This document shows, in pieces, positions 43,801 to 54,095 of a DNA stretch of 64,000 bases. The notes under the pieces are model-generated. The model was not told the origin of the DNA and searched no databases. It worked only from the letters and a program-made list of their open reading frames with translations. Made by a program: the position numbers and the translations under genes. The DNA lies in contig CP038132.1 in NCBI GenBank assembly GCA_004519485.1, positions 553,001-617,000 of the forward strand. The letters run 5' to 3'. Positions within the stretch are counted from its first letter, which is position 1. Each line of letters opens with the position of its first letter. This stretch comes from Nannochloropsis oceanica (taxonomy: Eukaryota > Sar > Eustigmatophyceae > Eustigmatales > Monodopsidaceae).

Positions 43801-44116
43801 TTCTGAAGTGATCTCTCATGTCCTTAGACAGCACACCTCTGAGGAGGAGGCGCAGAAGATTGCAAGCACCATGGATAAAGACGCGGACGGGATTTTGACG
43901 GTGCAGGAATTGATGGAATGGATCGAGCATCGGGAGGAGCTGTTGGAAGAGCTGGGCGATGACGATGACAACAGCAGCAGCAGTAGCAACCGATACTCCT
44001 CCTCTGGCAAGAAATCTCTCGCTTTGGGTGCGCCTCCCGCAGTTCCGGCTGTGCCGGCAGCGACCCCTGCGGCGGGTGCGGGTGCGAGTGGTGGGGATGG
44101 AAAAGGGTCGAAGTAG
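40871..44116 (+). CDS. LETM1: LETM1-type mitochondrial cation/proton exchange protein with C-terminal EF hands
   Basis: Single exon, 1081 residues, longer than human LETM1 (739). The Arg/Ser-rich, acid-poor N-terminus (MLRRHPTKSTLAASATAVRM…) to ~150 is a mitochondrial presequence plus linker. The LETM1 domain follows: HTLSRRERRQLTRTTADLFR at ~317, then the membrane segment LVPFAFFVIVPFMELLLPFA (~335) and KVFPNMLPSTFQ. Next come RPQLAGMCVYMGLRPYGSDS and the paired SAP-like blocks ending GLTQLGYRRQLQQWLDLS. A charged coiled coil (~615-650) and a long Ala-rich, Glu/Lys-rich region lead to two EF hands, DKDKDGVLTTAE (~963) and DKDADGILTVQE (~1000). LETM1 maintains K+/H+ (and possibly Ca2+/H+) exchange and cristae shape in the inner mitochondrial membrane. 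ATG 40871 starts the presequence. Confidence 0.92.
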   Translation: MLRRHPTKSTLAASATAVRMASSGLGSSLSSCSSSVFVAGRKPRAFVSLSSSASSTVLMRAGSSMHALRTSLRGTQAASTTKSESRRPLLTERRIEHSVKIENPFSSSSRMLATEHQYSSLLGGLNHPSNLATLPSPSSSFPSDRRFFSSQPAAPKPDSVKDEASKAAPASSSSSALDGSTTTNTSSSSLPPPPRYVEEGFKPEDLKPEQGVEDPRKEENSPSTVGGVVRRYTLKGFEILQALPGAVVSFTVMAGKYLVTFVVETIKNPSSLRERWLGIKKVVVEELHHYKLGSKVLWSDIKTSSSIVSRLLHGHTLSRRERRQLTRTTADLFRLVPFAFFVIVPFMELLLPFALKVFPNMLPSTFQDSLKTEENLKRELKVRLALAGFLKDTLGEIASKKKGGKEGEGGKESPNAALLTEFVEKARAGTHISTVDINRFARLFKDELTLDNMSRPQLAGMCVYMGLRPYGSDSFLRFQLRAKLRSLKEDDQRIVWEGVDSMNKAELREACRERGMRAYGLTQLGYRRQLQQWLDLSVNKEVPISLLILSRAFTLDSKFTDPAAAVADSISSLDKDVVNEVLLDVATGSELRNPDLRARKLESIERQNELIEEERKREEARRKKAEEEKKKADEEKKAKEKAAAEAAAAVVTAPATGPQLEQVDTNQVKDAIANAATMTGTGPSDGVSRPAPSAAESFPKEKVLTEAEVVSQAIPSLDSGSSSSSSSAATAEQSESTAAAAIAAAAAQEVKEEQEEEAAKVEEQKKKKRELTVAEIKALRTLVKESSVDQEKTVLAQLKAELQAAATAKAAEAAAKEKEAVVAAEAALASSSDATAATKGGEGELASAGVTGEAAPLDLTLPPPKFSSDVPDAAGALAETKTTPAAGAGDTSEAPSTASVATTATPKAEEAKSTPPSTPSPSSSTSSMDKALERMRLKVASMLDKLEVDIEKVESTIGDKLHMLDKDKDGVLTTAELSEVISHVLRQHTSEEEAQKIASTMDKDADGILTVQELMEWIEHREELLEELGDDDDNSSSSSNRYSSSGKKSLALGAPPAVPAVPAATPAAGAGASGGDGKGSK

Positions 44117-44725
44117 GCGAGTAGAGGGAGCATTGCATGTGCTATGTTTGTCAAAGAAAAGGGTATCAAGAAGCATGGGAAAAGGGGGGGCCTTGATAAA
44201 GGGGGAGATGAATTGAGAGGAGCAGTGAAGGGAGTCATCTATTTGACTGATTTTTCGCAGGATGGATTCGAGGCTGTCGTTGTGGGTATGGAGGTAGGGA
44301 AATAGAGGAAATGGGCCATACATATAAACCATACGTGGTACGCTTTCCGATGTGTGGGCGCGATGCTTCTTCAAACGTTTTCCCTCTGGGCATTACCAGT
44401 ACATATAATAGGGCGGTAGGGACGAGACGAATCAGGTGAGAAAGGAGATCTATCCACAGTCTGAACATGTCGGGAGAGCACACGGTAGGGAACAAAAAAG
44501 AGAGAAAGAAACGATTATGAGCGCGTGACGTTGGGATGACGCATTGGTATCATTAAACCGCTGTTGTTTTGTATGTCTGGTGCCACAGCACAGAGTTGTA
44601 ACTTTTTGACTATGTTTTTTTTTGTTTTTTTTTTACTTCTTTAGCGAAGATTTACTCTCCCCACATCCCGTTCACTCACTTTTGCTTCCTTTCTTTCTCA
44701 TTCTCTCTTAATGGTCTCAAACCCT
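44117..44725. other. Convergent 3' intergenic region
   Basis: 609 bases between the stops of LETM1 (+) and bL25 (-). T-rich runs at 44612-44640 suit 3' UTR or termination sequence. Nothing else is recognised. Confidence 0.35.
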
Positions 44726-45691
44726 CTACGCTGTTGCTGCCACCTCATCCGCCACCGAGTCAGGCCCGCCAGGCGTGCCCGCCACGTTTTTGCCCTTCAC
44801 CACCCCCAAGACAAAACTCTCGCTCACCTCGTACGGTTGCACGTTCGACGGGAAGTGCACACGCTCTAATCCAACCTTCTGATTGTTCCTCACCCCCGTC
44901 ATATCCACCATCAACATTTCCGGCAAAGTCTCGCCCTCGCACGATACGCGGATAAAACGATTAATGCTCAGGAGCATGCCCCCCCGTTTTAAAGGCAAGC
45001 ACAAATCTTCATTCACAAAACACACAGGCACCTCGACGGGGTATCCCGGGCGATACCGCAAAAAATTTACAGCAATCGGCAATGCCGTCCCGGGGTCCCG
45101 GTCTAAGTCTCGGATGAGAACCCGTTGCTTGTACTGCCCCAACTGCAAATCAAATACCGTACTCGCGATAGAATCCCCCAACCGCCGCATCTGTTTTTCA
45201 ATCTCCCGACGTTCCACCGTAATGAGGTGGCGCTCTTTGTCCCCGTCCACTCCAGGTCCGTAGAGGACACCGGGCAGATGGCCTTTTTCCCGTGCCCGTT
45301 GGCTGTAGCGGGAACCCGTCTCCTGGGGTGTGCGGGCCGTAGCTTGGATAGTCTGGATCTCCATGGGTGCATCGCCAACCACCGCATCCGACTTGCCGTA
45401 GTCCCGCACCAACGCCATCCAATTGTGCGGAGAAACATACTTCTTGGAGGCGCCTTCGTTGCTGTCCGCGGCACTGCTGCCGCTGCGGCTGCTGCCGGTG
45501 ATGAGGCAGCGCGTCGAGAGGAGGGGGTTGGCGGATGGTGGTGGTGGCGACGCCTGTGATTGATGGGGCGGCCGTCGGGCGGCAGTGACAATAGTGATAG
45601 CGCGTCTGTTGCTGGCGGTAACGGTGGAGGACGGGGTGCTGGTCAGAGAAACTCCCAGGCGCCGCACCAAACTGCTGCCTGTGCGACTCAT
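44726..45691 (-). CDS. Organellar ribosomal protein bL25 (L25/TL5/CTC family)
   Basis: Single exon, 321 residues, start MSRTGSSLVRRLGVSLTSTP. The first ~95 residues are Arg/Ser/Thr-rich with few acids, an organelle presequence (mitochondrial most likely). The bL25 part starts near residue 112 (IQATARTPQETGSRYSQRAR) and includes KGHLPGVLYGPG, the signature region. The beta-barrel part follows (…LQLGQYKQRVLIRDLDRDPG…). The TL5/CTC-type C-terminal domain runs from about residue 210 (YPVEVPVCFVNEDLCLPLKR…) to LGVVKGKNVAGTPGG. bL25 binds 5S rRNA in bacterial ribosomes; eukaryotic copies are organellar. The plastid cannot be excluded, but there is no ER signal peptide, which an ochrophyte plastid protein would need. 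Confidence 0.87.
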   Translation of the reverse strand: MSRTGSSLVRRLGVSLTSTPSSTVTASNRRAITIVTAARRPPHQSQASPPPPSANPLLSTRCLITGSSRSGSSAADSNEGASKKYVSPHNWMALVRDYGKSDAVVGDAPMEIQTIQATARTPQETGSRYSQRAREKGHLPGVLYGPGVDGDKERHLITVERREIEKQMRRLGDSIASTVFDLQLGQYKQRVLIRDLDRDPGTALPIAVNFLRYRPGYPVEVPVCFVNEDLCLPLKRGGMLLSINRFIRVSCEGETLPEMLMVDMTGVRNNQKVGLERVHFPSNVQPYEVSESFVLGVVKGKNVAGTPGGPDSVADEVAATA

Positions 45692-46375
45692 TCTGCTGCT
45701 TGCACAGCTGCTGATGATGCTTGCAGCGATGGAGGGCCTGGGTTGGGTGGTGTGATGGAAGTGGAGACATATTAGCCACAGAGGTAGAAGTATAGCTTCT
45801 CAAGAGCTGTTTGTGCATGAGAGGTTGTGGTAAGCAGTATGGTCATGCGGTGGTATTTCAGGCAAGAAGATAGATAATTGACGCTGATTAGTCCTTCCAG
45901 TCGCTCAATGCTCGCGGTTTGGCCCATGCCTTCCTTTTGCCACAATTTTTTCCATTGCCTATTTTGTGCAGGATCAAATTCGTCTAGGGCGACACAAGAG
46001 TGCTGCTAAGGACTTTCAGAGTTTATGTGATCTGCTGGTCACATGCGCACCTGCTAGTCAGACAAAAAGGAATCCCCTCGACCTTGAGGCAATCAAACTC
46101 CCCCACCCAGACAAAGGAGACGCCTCTCAGACGCTGGTATGTGTATTACAATTTAATGTTTAATGATTCTACCAGGGCACCCCTTCCTCTGACTGTGATC
46201 GGAGATTATTTTGAAAACGCGCGCGCGCCACCAATAGCAAGCGCACTGTATCTCCAGCAGCCGCTAACAATATGGAACAAAAATACACAAAGGTTATCGT
46301 ATCGAATAAGAACACTCAATTTTCCGGTCCCTTTTATTTGAATGCCAAAAAAAGACTTCGCAGAGGTTCGTTTCC
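45692..46375. other. Intergenic region between kinesin 3' end and bL25 start
   Basis: 684 bases on the minus-strand path: the bL25 promoter and the kinesin 3' UTR. A short alternating GCGCGCGC run lies near 46219-46227. A 65-codon frame at 45966-46163 has no recognisable feature. Confidence 0.35.
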
Positions 46376-49047
46376 CTATCTCCTTTCATTCGCGGCAGCA
46401 GTCGCAGCCATCGACGGTTCATAATGGTGGTCCGCATACCGCAAATAGGGCGACAAGGGAGGAAACGGGTCTAGATTCTCCTCCTCTTCTTCCTCATCTT
46501 CATTGGGTACAATCCCATCTTCGTCCAAGGACATGTCTAAGACCCTCAGGACCAGTGGCGGATATGCTTCTGCTTCCACACCAGCACCCGCCGCCACCGC
46601 GTCACCGTAGTGCTGCAATGGGGGTGCTCCGTCGTCCATGTCAAGTTCCACGTCCAACAGATTATCTACCCTAAACCGCATGTCCGTGTCCTGATTCCGC
46701 CTAGCTCGGGCATACTGCGTCTCAGGTCGCCGGGACGAGGGAGATGCGACCGGCCGCTTCAAGTTTACTCTCTTCAAGTTGTTGCCGGCGTACCTCAAAA
46801 ATGGCACAGTCCATGCATCCCGTTCTTCGCTCCATGTAGCACGCTGCTCTATCGTCATTGCAATCTCGGGAGGGATAAAGTTCTGCACCACAAGATCCTT
46901 AAGCTTCAGCTGCTGCGTCAATTGTCGAACCGTTTCGAGCAAGTCCTCGCGCTCCTGCTGAAACTCCGCTTGCAGGTCCTGGTTCTCGCGTGTGGCCCCG
47001 CGATACTTGGAAATGAGCCTCTGGAGTTTTCGGGTCTTGGCGTCCACCTCTTCTTGCAAACTCGAGTATTCTTCTTCCAAGACCAGGTGCGTTTCCTCCT
47101 TGATGGCAAGTTCCTGGGCCAGCCGTCGCTGATGTTGCTGCTGCGCGTCCACTTCACCCTTGGCTTTTCTCATAAGTTTGTCGTGGTTTGCCCTGTCTAC
47201 AGACTCCCCACCCTGAATCAATTTGGCTTCCATGGCAAGTAGCTTGCTTTCGAGCACGCGCCGATCTTCGGCCTCTTTGAGAAGCCGCTGCCGCAGAGCT
47301 TCTTTTTCCTCCGACGACTTGCTTTGCAGGGCATCCATGTCCCGTTTAGCCTGGGACTTCAGCTCCTCTTTTTCCTTCTCCGCCCTGACAGCCACCTCTC
47401 GCCATCGCTCGTTGCCTCCGTTACCGTATTTGTACAGCTTGTGGTAATTGGCCCTAAAATTCTCTTCCTTCGCTTGTGCTGTGCCATCCAACACCAAGCC
47501 AACCGCGAGGGTTCCAGAACCTCCGAGCCCGGAGGAGAGCTTGTCTTGCGCAGCAAGCTGAGCCTTCAGGCGTAGAATTTCTTCTTTGAACTCTCGAAGC
47601 ATGGTGTCTTTGGGATCTTCATTCACGTGTGGTTTGTTTTTGATGTTCTTGGCGCGGTTGGCGTACCGGAGCGTGGAGAGGGTTTCGTCGTAATTATAAT
47701 CTGCAGGCCCACAATTGGCGCACATGACTGTCTTGGTGTTCCCACCCAGCGATGATTGCAGAAGCCGTGTGAGCTTAGAATCACGGTAGGGCACATGCTG
47801 CGCCCGGCCGTCCACGAGAGCCGTGATGACGTTGCCCAGCGCCGACAACGAAAGGTTGATCTTGGTTGCCTCCTTGAAACGCTCTCCCGTGGTACCTGCT
47901 TTGCTTTGTCGCTCGCTTCCTGCCAGGTCCACAAGATTAAGCTTGCCCACCCGGATAGTTTGCTGTTGGGAGTTGTCTTGTTGATGCTTGGATGACGTAT
48001 CACTGCCCAAACATTTCCCACTGTTGTCGCAGCACTCGATAATGATGGTAAAGACAGAATGCGATCGAGACGAGTTCTGGTTCATGAGCGTAGCTCCAGT
48101 TGAACGATTGCGTTTTCCTGCCTGCATAACCTTGCCAATCTCTTCGGCATTTTTCACCACAAATGTCGTAAGGTCCTTAACATACACCCCGCGATCCGGG
48201 TGCTCCTTCAGGTCCAGCTTGTTCCGGGGATCCTTGGACAGCAAGTCCCGGATTTCTTCGTTGTAAATTTCTAGGTAGGACGCTCGAACCAGGAACTCTT
48301 GATTCTCTAATACGGCGACACGCTCAAAGATATGCTGGAAGGAATTGGGGATGATGCCGCGCCCCTCCGATGTTGCTGTGCCTTCCATGGTATGCGTTTT
48401 GCCAGTGCTAGTATGATGACAGAATAGAGATAGGAAAAAAGGAGATTGAAAATTGAACAATGCACGCCATCTTCCATCTCGTTATGTCCTAAAAGGATAC
48501 AAAATATTCACTCGGCACTATACCCGGTCTGGCCATAGGCAAAAATTGTGCCGTTGAAGCCGTTCAGCACCGACTCGACGACAGGGGCCGCGCACATGTC
48601 GTACACCTGCTGCTGCGTGCTGGTTTCACCAAAGACGGCGTCGAAACTAAATTTTTTTGACTCACTCCCTGTCCTCCCTGACAATAGTGCTGCAGGGTTC
48701 TGGACTTCAATCTCGCCTTTGCTTTCGTTGGCCTGCGTCACACTGTGTGTGTGTGGTTGGGTGTGAGGGGATGATAGGGTGTTGCAGTGAGGTGAATAAA
48801 AAGAATAATCCCAAACTGTCACATCCGAGAAATAGACCTTGAAAATATCAGACGTCGGTAGTGCCTCCACCATCTATGTATCGGCCCCGTCTTCATACTT
48901 CGCCTTTGCTTACATGATGCGCTCGTCCTGCTTCTCCTTCTCATTCAAGGGCCGCACACGGATGACCACGCGCACGCTTTCTTCTCCAGGAGAAGACGAG
49001 GCTGATATTTCATGCGTGAATGACGAGAACGATGATACTGTAGCCAT
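46376..49047 (-). CDS. Kinesin-2 family motor subunit (KIF3/FLA10 type)
   Basis: Three exons on the minus strand, 48914-49047, 48524-48742 and 46376-48407, give 794 residues. Splicing restores the motor: [20 protein letters not shown] (exon 1), [20 protein letters not shown] (exon 2), and the P-loop [13 protein letters not shown] across the second junction. Switch I ([12 protein letters not shown]) and switch II ([13 protein letters not shown]) are intact. The neck [20 protein letters not shown] then [14 protein letters not shown] is the kinesin-2 signature. A long coiled coil leads to the KIF3-type tail, [20 protein letters not shown] then the RYAGNNLKR block. Kinesin-2 drives anterograde intraflagellar transport, so a flagellate stage, or a retained cytoplasmic role, is implied. 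It is divergent from the ING gene. Confidence 0.93.
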
Positions 49048-49827
49048 GGTAGAAATAATTTGCAGAGTGGTGGGTGGCTAACGCCTTGCACAACGCGAAA
49101 AAAGTGTCCCTATGTTTGCGTGTGATTGGTATAAGCGGTTCGCTTATGAAAGTTCGTACGGGAAAAAAGGACCGTTCCACCCCGACACAATCGAATAGAA
49201 TGGATGGCCTCTCTGGAGGCATTTCTCTCTGCCTCTTTGGTCCGCGTTGTCGACACTTTTTGGGGCGCATGGAACTCAGCAAATGTTTGCAGATGGGCCT
49301 CCTCTCAACCTCCTCCCAATAAGAACTTCGTGAACAGACTCGGACACAAAGAATGAAAAATGCAAAACAAGATAGGTCCTGCCCGATTTTAAAGAGCCAT
49401 CACTCGTGATACGCGTCATGTGTATGCGCGTCTATCCCCTGTCCACACAGCAAAGTCTGCACTCAGCCGACGCATTTCTTCACGCATCAGGGTGTGCGGG
49501 GTTCCGCACCGTTACCCCTACCCCTTGTGTGTTTCTCAAATGTCTTCTTGGAATGAATGTGGAACCACGAATGGAAAAAAGATGGAAATCCGTGGCCATT
49601 AATACAAAGTAGAGAAGCAGCAGTAAATCATTCATGTCTTGACAGTCCCCCTTCATACCAACGATTGAATTGCACGGATGTTTCAAGAACCGTCACTTCA
49701 TACCCGTTCTGTGTGCTTGTGCGTGTCCTTCCTATGTCCACGCAACAACACCTACTCCCAACACACTCAACCTTTTTACCTTATACTCCAATATCATTTC
49801 ATCTGCAGGCCTCGCCGGGATAAGAGC
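49048..49827. promoter_or_regulatory. Divergent promoter region of the kinesin-2 and ING genes
   Basis: 780 bases between two divergent start codons. Frames are short and unrecognised. A GCAG at 49805-49808 just before the ING ATG could be a 5' UTR acceptor. No other structure is evident. Confidence 0.35.
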
Positions 49828-51444
49828 ATGGCGGCGTCATCATCCAAAGGCGGCGGAGGCTCGTCCAATTCTTCGTCCATTTATCCTGCCTCCTTCATCA
49901 AGCGAAACCTTGTCCCGGGCGCTGACAGCTACAGACAGACGCTCGCAGAGTTGCGGGACATGGATAAGGTGAGTCACATTGGAGTGATTCGTGGGTTGAC
50001 GAGAAAGTGGGCCCGTTCTTTGAGCAGAAAAAGGGGAGAACATCGGCGGACGGGAAAGAGGGTCGGGTCAAGGCATGATGGGCCAAACCGCAGAGAGAAG
50101 ACTCCATGAAGGCCCGACAGCTTTTGAATGCTGTCACAAAATTAAGCAGCGAGGAGTGCTCGCCTACACTGTCCCGCACGAATCTCTCTACTCTTGCGAA
50201 TTGGTGTGCCGGCCAGACAGGCCCCTACTCTCATCGCGTCGCGACCACTCCCCTATTTCCCACACCAAATCACCGACATCCGCCATTCTCTCTCCCCCGC
50301 CTCTCCCCCCGTGTAAATCAGGATTCGATTATACAACGAGCAAAGTATTGGAGGATGGAAGACCAACTGGTTGAAAAAGCGACTAGGCTCTTGACGAGCA
50401 AGGTAAAAAAGGGTGTGGAGAACGGGAGAGGCAGAAGAAGAAGGGCAAGCGACCATGTAAAACGATCACGTCATACTTTTGTGTCTAAGTCCTAGAGTCC
50501 TTTCCCTTCTTGTTCCTTTTATATACAGGAAACCAGCCCTGAGGACATACAAACCTTGCTCGCCTCCGACTTTACCATGCTCAGCACCGCCCAACAACAA
50601 ATCAACGACGTCCGCACCCGAACGCTGCGTCTTGCCACGGCTGCCTATGATAAAGTGGACGATAGCATTCAGGCCTTAGACTGGGACATTGGTATGCTGG
50701 AACCACAGATGGCAGCATCGGCTGCAGAGGACAATAGTTTAGACCCTCAGATCCTGGCGATAAAGAGGAAGGAGCAACGGAAGGTGGGGAATGGAGGGAG
50801 AAAAGGATGGCGGAAGGGTGGATTTGAATATCTTCTCTGCCTCTGCAGCACGTTACTCAGCCCTCCCTCTGTCACCCTTCTGTAACACCCAGGCACAGCG
50901 GCAAGAAAAGCAACGCGCGAAGGAAATGGCCTCCAAAAAGAAGAAAAAATTGGGGAAAGGTGGGAAAGACATGTCCGGCGACCTGGGGCTAGTTCCTGCT
51001 GTCGGACAAGGACAAGGCGCTCATGGCGCAGAAGAGGAAGTGGACCCGAATGAGCCGGTGTACTGTACATGCCAACGTGTCTCGTATGGCCAAATGGTGG
51101 GGTGTGATAATGAGGAGTGTTCTTTCGAATGGTTTCACTTGGATTGTGTGGGCTTGGTCGTGCCTCCGACGGGGAGTTGGTTGTGCCCGGACTGCTGTGT
51201 GGAAAAAGGCGTCATCTACCAAGGAACGGCAGTGGCGCTACCACCACCGCAGACGTCCAAGCCTCCGGTTAATGCTGTTTCTCCTATGGAGGTGGAGCAG
51301 CAGGAGGAGCAGGGGAAGGAGCAGGCGCTGGAGCGAAGTGCGAAGGAGGCTGCCGCCAGGGTGGTTGAAGAACAAGAAGGAGTGAAGGAAGGAGGAGAAA
51401 AGTTGATGGAAGGGAAGGAGGCTGCACCACTAGACTCAGTATAG
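49828..51444 (+). CDS. ING: ING-family chromatin reader with C-terminal PHD finger
   Basis: Four exons, 49828-49968, 50322-50402, 50529-50783 and 50893-51444, give 342 residues; all junctions are phase 0. The N-terminal helical ING region runs from [12 protein letters not shown] through [20 protein letters not shown] to [21 protein letters not shown] Lys-rich linker ([13 protein letters not shown]) follows. The PHD finger is complete: [20 protein letters not shown], then [13 protein letters not shown] and SWLCPDCC. The aromatic cage Tyr/Trp positions match ING readers of H3K4me3. ING proteins tether histone acetyltransferase or deacetylase complexes to active promoters. The last ~100 residues are Glu-rich and probably disordered. 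The first intron (353 bases) carries open but unconvincing frames, so an additional small exon there is possible. Confidence 0.9.
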
Positions 51445-52040
51445 GAAGTGGTATGAGTGTTTCAAGGGGACAGGGAACAAGAGGGCGGAGAGGGGGGGTC
51501 TCACCAGTCGCCCGCATCGGAGGAAGTCACGACATGAAGTTTAAGTGGAAATGGGGAGGTTGAGTGAGAGGGCAGACAGGCAAGATGAGGAGGATATTTA
51601 CAAAAACCTCGCCCCGGAATATGCGACGAGTGTAAGATACACAGAAACAAGTGCGACGAGATCGAGCAACTTATGTTCTTGTTCCGAAGATCGCATGGGC
51701 CACAACGGTTCTTCTCACGTCGACCAGCGTGTTGACGCTTCGGTGCCCCTCCCTTACCACGACGCCCGCCCTTTCCTCGGTTTCAGTCGTCTCACATGTT
51801 GTGACTGTCTTGGTAATGAGCGAACTGATTATGCTGCCAAATCCGTTCCATTATCGGCTAGCCCCTGGCTTAATTACAAAAAATTATTTCCGTTCTTGGC
51901 CGTTCTCGATACATGTCGCGTCGTCATCTTTCCTTCCGTCACCTTGTCGCACTCTCATTGACGTTGTCTTGCGCCGGCTCTATTTTTGTGTAGGCAAGCT
52001 CCCATCCGAACCCCAACACGAACCATCACAGGACAAATCT
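51445..52040. other. Intergenic region and leader of the acyltransferase gene
   Basis: 596 bases. The frame of the acyltransferase is open from 51651 onward, and an in-frame ATG at 51816 would add 75 residues. That extension has no motif, and a pyrimidine-rich TTTTTGTGTAG at 51984-51994 looks like a splice acceptor. I read the stretch as a leader with a possible intron. Confidence 0.35.
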
Positions 52041-53435
52041 ATGGTCAGGAGGAAGACGGACACGGACAGCTCGGCGGCCGACGACGCGGCTACAGCTACA
52101 AGCAACGGCGTCAACGTCCCATCGTCCGCCTCCTCTTCAGCCTCTGCTTCTTCCTCCTCCAAAGGCACTCTACCCGCACGTGTACAGGCTCTGCAAGCGA
52201 AAGCCACCACATTGCCTCAGCCTTTATCTAACGTGGCAAAATGCGCCTTGTACTACGAAGCGGAAATGCTCTGGCAAATGATCAAAGATGAGCTGCCCGC
52301 CGAGCACCCGGACCAGGCCTCCTTACTAGCCGCAATCGACCAGTTCGAGACGAAGCTCCTGCACATCAGCCCCGCTCAGCTCGCCACCACCTCTTTTCAA
52401 CGGATCCTGCAGCGTCTCGACATGCTTTTACGAGTAATTACTTGCTCCCTCTACCTCTGCCTTCTAGGGGTAATCACATTTTTGCCCATGATCACTCTCG
52501 TTCCCGTCCTTGACCGCCTCCTCTTAATCCTGGGCTGGCCACGTCGTTACCTCATCTACGAATTCGCCAAAAAGGCATCTGCGCGTGGATTTCTCTACTT
52601 AGCCGGTGTTTTTTACACTGAAGAAGGGAAGCAACACAATGGATATGAAACCCCCCTTGTCCTCCTTTTTCAACACGGCTCGAACCTCGATGGCTTCTTG
52701 ATCTTGGACTCCTTCCCGCAATTTTTCAAATCCATCGGAAAAGACGACATCTTTCTCATGCCTTATGTAGGGTGGATGGCATATGTATACGGCATTCTAC
52801 CTATCGACCGGAAGCATCGCAACGAAGCAATTAAACAGCTAGGAAGAGCTACTCGCGTCTGTGCGTCTGGTGTGGCCATCGCTCTTTCCCCTGAGGGCAC
52901 ACGTAGCAAGACCGGACAATTGATGCGATTCAAAAAGGGGCCGTTTTACTTACAAGCCGAGACATCTGCCACTATTACGCCTCTAGTCATCATTGGAAAT
53001 TACGAATTGTGGCCTCCCAACTATTTCTTCACTTGCCCTGGGCAGGTGGTGATGCGGTACCTTCCTCCCATCGACCCTTCCTCCCTTCCTCCCTCGATTG
53101 GTCGGAATAAGGACGAGCTCAGTCGGTATGTGCGCAAACAGATGTTTGAGGCGATCCATGACATCATGGCGGGCTCCGGGGAGGGAGGGGAGGAGGGAGG
53201 GAAGAAGATAAAAAAGTATGCGCCGGGGGGGAAGTTGACGTGGTGGTTGCGGGGACTGAACTTGACGTGCATGTGCCTCTTTTGGTTGATGGTGAAGGCG
53301 GCATGGGTGATGGTAACGGGGGCAAGTGACGCGTATGGCTTCAGTAGGGGGGCGTTGGCCGGGGGATTCGTCGCATACACGGTGAGTGTGACTGCTGGCC
53401 TGTATATTCTGTACTGTAGGGCGCCGGCGTCGTGA
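52041..53435 (+). CDS. PlsC-type glycerolipid acyltransferase (LPAAT-like), membrane protein
   Basis: Single exon, 464 residues from MVRRKTDTDSSAADDAATAT; the in-frame ATG at 51816 is an alternative. The N-terminus is Ser/Ala-rich and disordered to ~60. A helical segment (YYEAEMLWQMIKDELPAEHP) and a strong membrane hairpin (~133-165, SLYLCLLGVITFLPMITLVP) follow. The acyltransferase motifs are present: FQHGSNLDGF (H-x4-D, ~210), GWMAYVYGILPIDRKHR, then SPEGTRSKTGQLMRFKKGPF (~282) and TPLVIIGNYELWPPNYFF. The glycerophosphate-binding EGTR is intact. Two more membrane segments close the protein (NLTCMCLFWLMVKAAW and FVAYTVSVTAGLYILYC). The likely reaction transfers an acyl group from acyl-CoA to a lysophospholipid in the ER. 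The specificity (LPA, LPC or other) cannot be told. Confidence 0.88.
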   Translation: MVRRKTDTDSSAADDAATATSNGVNVPSSASSSASASSSSKGTLPARVQALQAKATTLPQPLSNVAKCALYYEAEMLWQMIKDELPAEHPDQASLLAAIDQFETKLLHISPAQLATTSFQRILQRLDMLLRVITCSLYLCLLGVITFLPMITLVPVLDRLLLILGWPRRYLIYEFAKKASARGFLYLAGVFYTEEGKQHNGYETPLVLLFQHGSNLDGFLILDSFPQFFKSIGKDDIFLMPYVGWMAYVYGILPIDRKHRNEAIKQLGRATRVCASGVAIALSPEGTRSKTGQLMRFKKGPFYLQAETSATITPLVIIGNYELWPPNYFFTCPGQVVMRYLPPIDPSSLPPSIGRNKDELSRYVRKQMFEAIHDIMAGSGEGGEEGGKKIKKYAPGGKLTWWLRGLNLTCMCLFWLMVKAAWVMVTGASDAYGFSRGALAGGFVAYTVSVTAGLYILYCRAPAS

Positions 53436-54010
53436 GAGGGAGAGAGGAAGGGAGGGGAGAAGGGAGAAATAGAAGTCCCGGTAGAGGGTAGAGCTAAGTG
53501 TGTGAGTGTGTGAGAGCGCGAGTGTTCTCCTGAAAAAAAGAGATGTTTTTGTTGGAGAAGACTCGCCTTTTCAGAAGGGAGAGAATCTTGTGGGGATGGG
53601 TAAATGTGGGGGAAAGTGGAGGGCGAGATCTGAGATGGATCATGAAAGAGAGAGAGAGAATGGTTGACATTTTCATTGCTTCCATTGGATTGGTTGCCAC
53701 AGCTTCGAGTTACAGAGAGCTAAGGCGCTCGCATGCTCCTCTTTACACTTGATATCTACTTCGTGTTCTTTGTAATATCCATGCGGTCAGCAGCCGCAAT
53801 TGCTGCTACTGCATCTGTTACTGCCGCAGCCGAAAGCTTTTTTTAAATATTTTCTTCGTTGCTTATTTCTCTAACTTTGTCTTTCCACTTGCCTTTCATT
53901 CCCCCCTCTCTTCTTCCTTCCCTCCATTCTGGCACTCCTGCTCCCATCTGATTTATTCCACCCCCCCCAACCCCGCATCCCCACCCTCCGTCCCTCCCTT
54001 CTGTTCTCGC
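53436..54010. other. Convergent 3' intergenic region
   Basis: 575 bases between two stops. Purine-rich GA runs follow the acyltransferase stop (53436-53470). T/C-rich sequence lies downstream of the RRM protein stop. No exon is recognised. Confidence 0.35.
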
Positions 54011-54063
54011 TCAAACCCCTCCAGGCCCATACGACATCCCGCCCTGCGCATAGTACGCCGATG

Positions 54064-54095
<32 letters not shown>

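Noticed and set aside
49979-50108. A continuation of the ING first exon through the donor (…[17 protein letters not shown])
   Set aside because: The conserved ING helices resume only at 50322, and the GTGAGT donor at 49969 is strong, so this is read as intron.
51651-52040. A 130-residue N-terminal extension of the acyltransferase
   Set aside because: There is no ATG at its upstream end, no motif, and a TTTTTGTGTAG acceptor-like site inside. Only the ATG at 51816 remains as a weak alternative.
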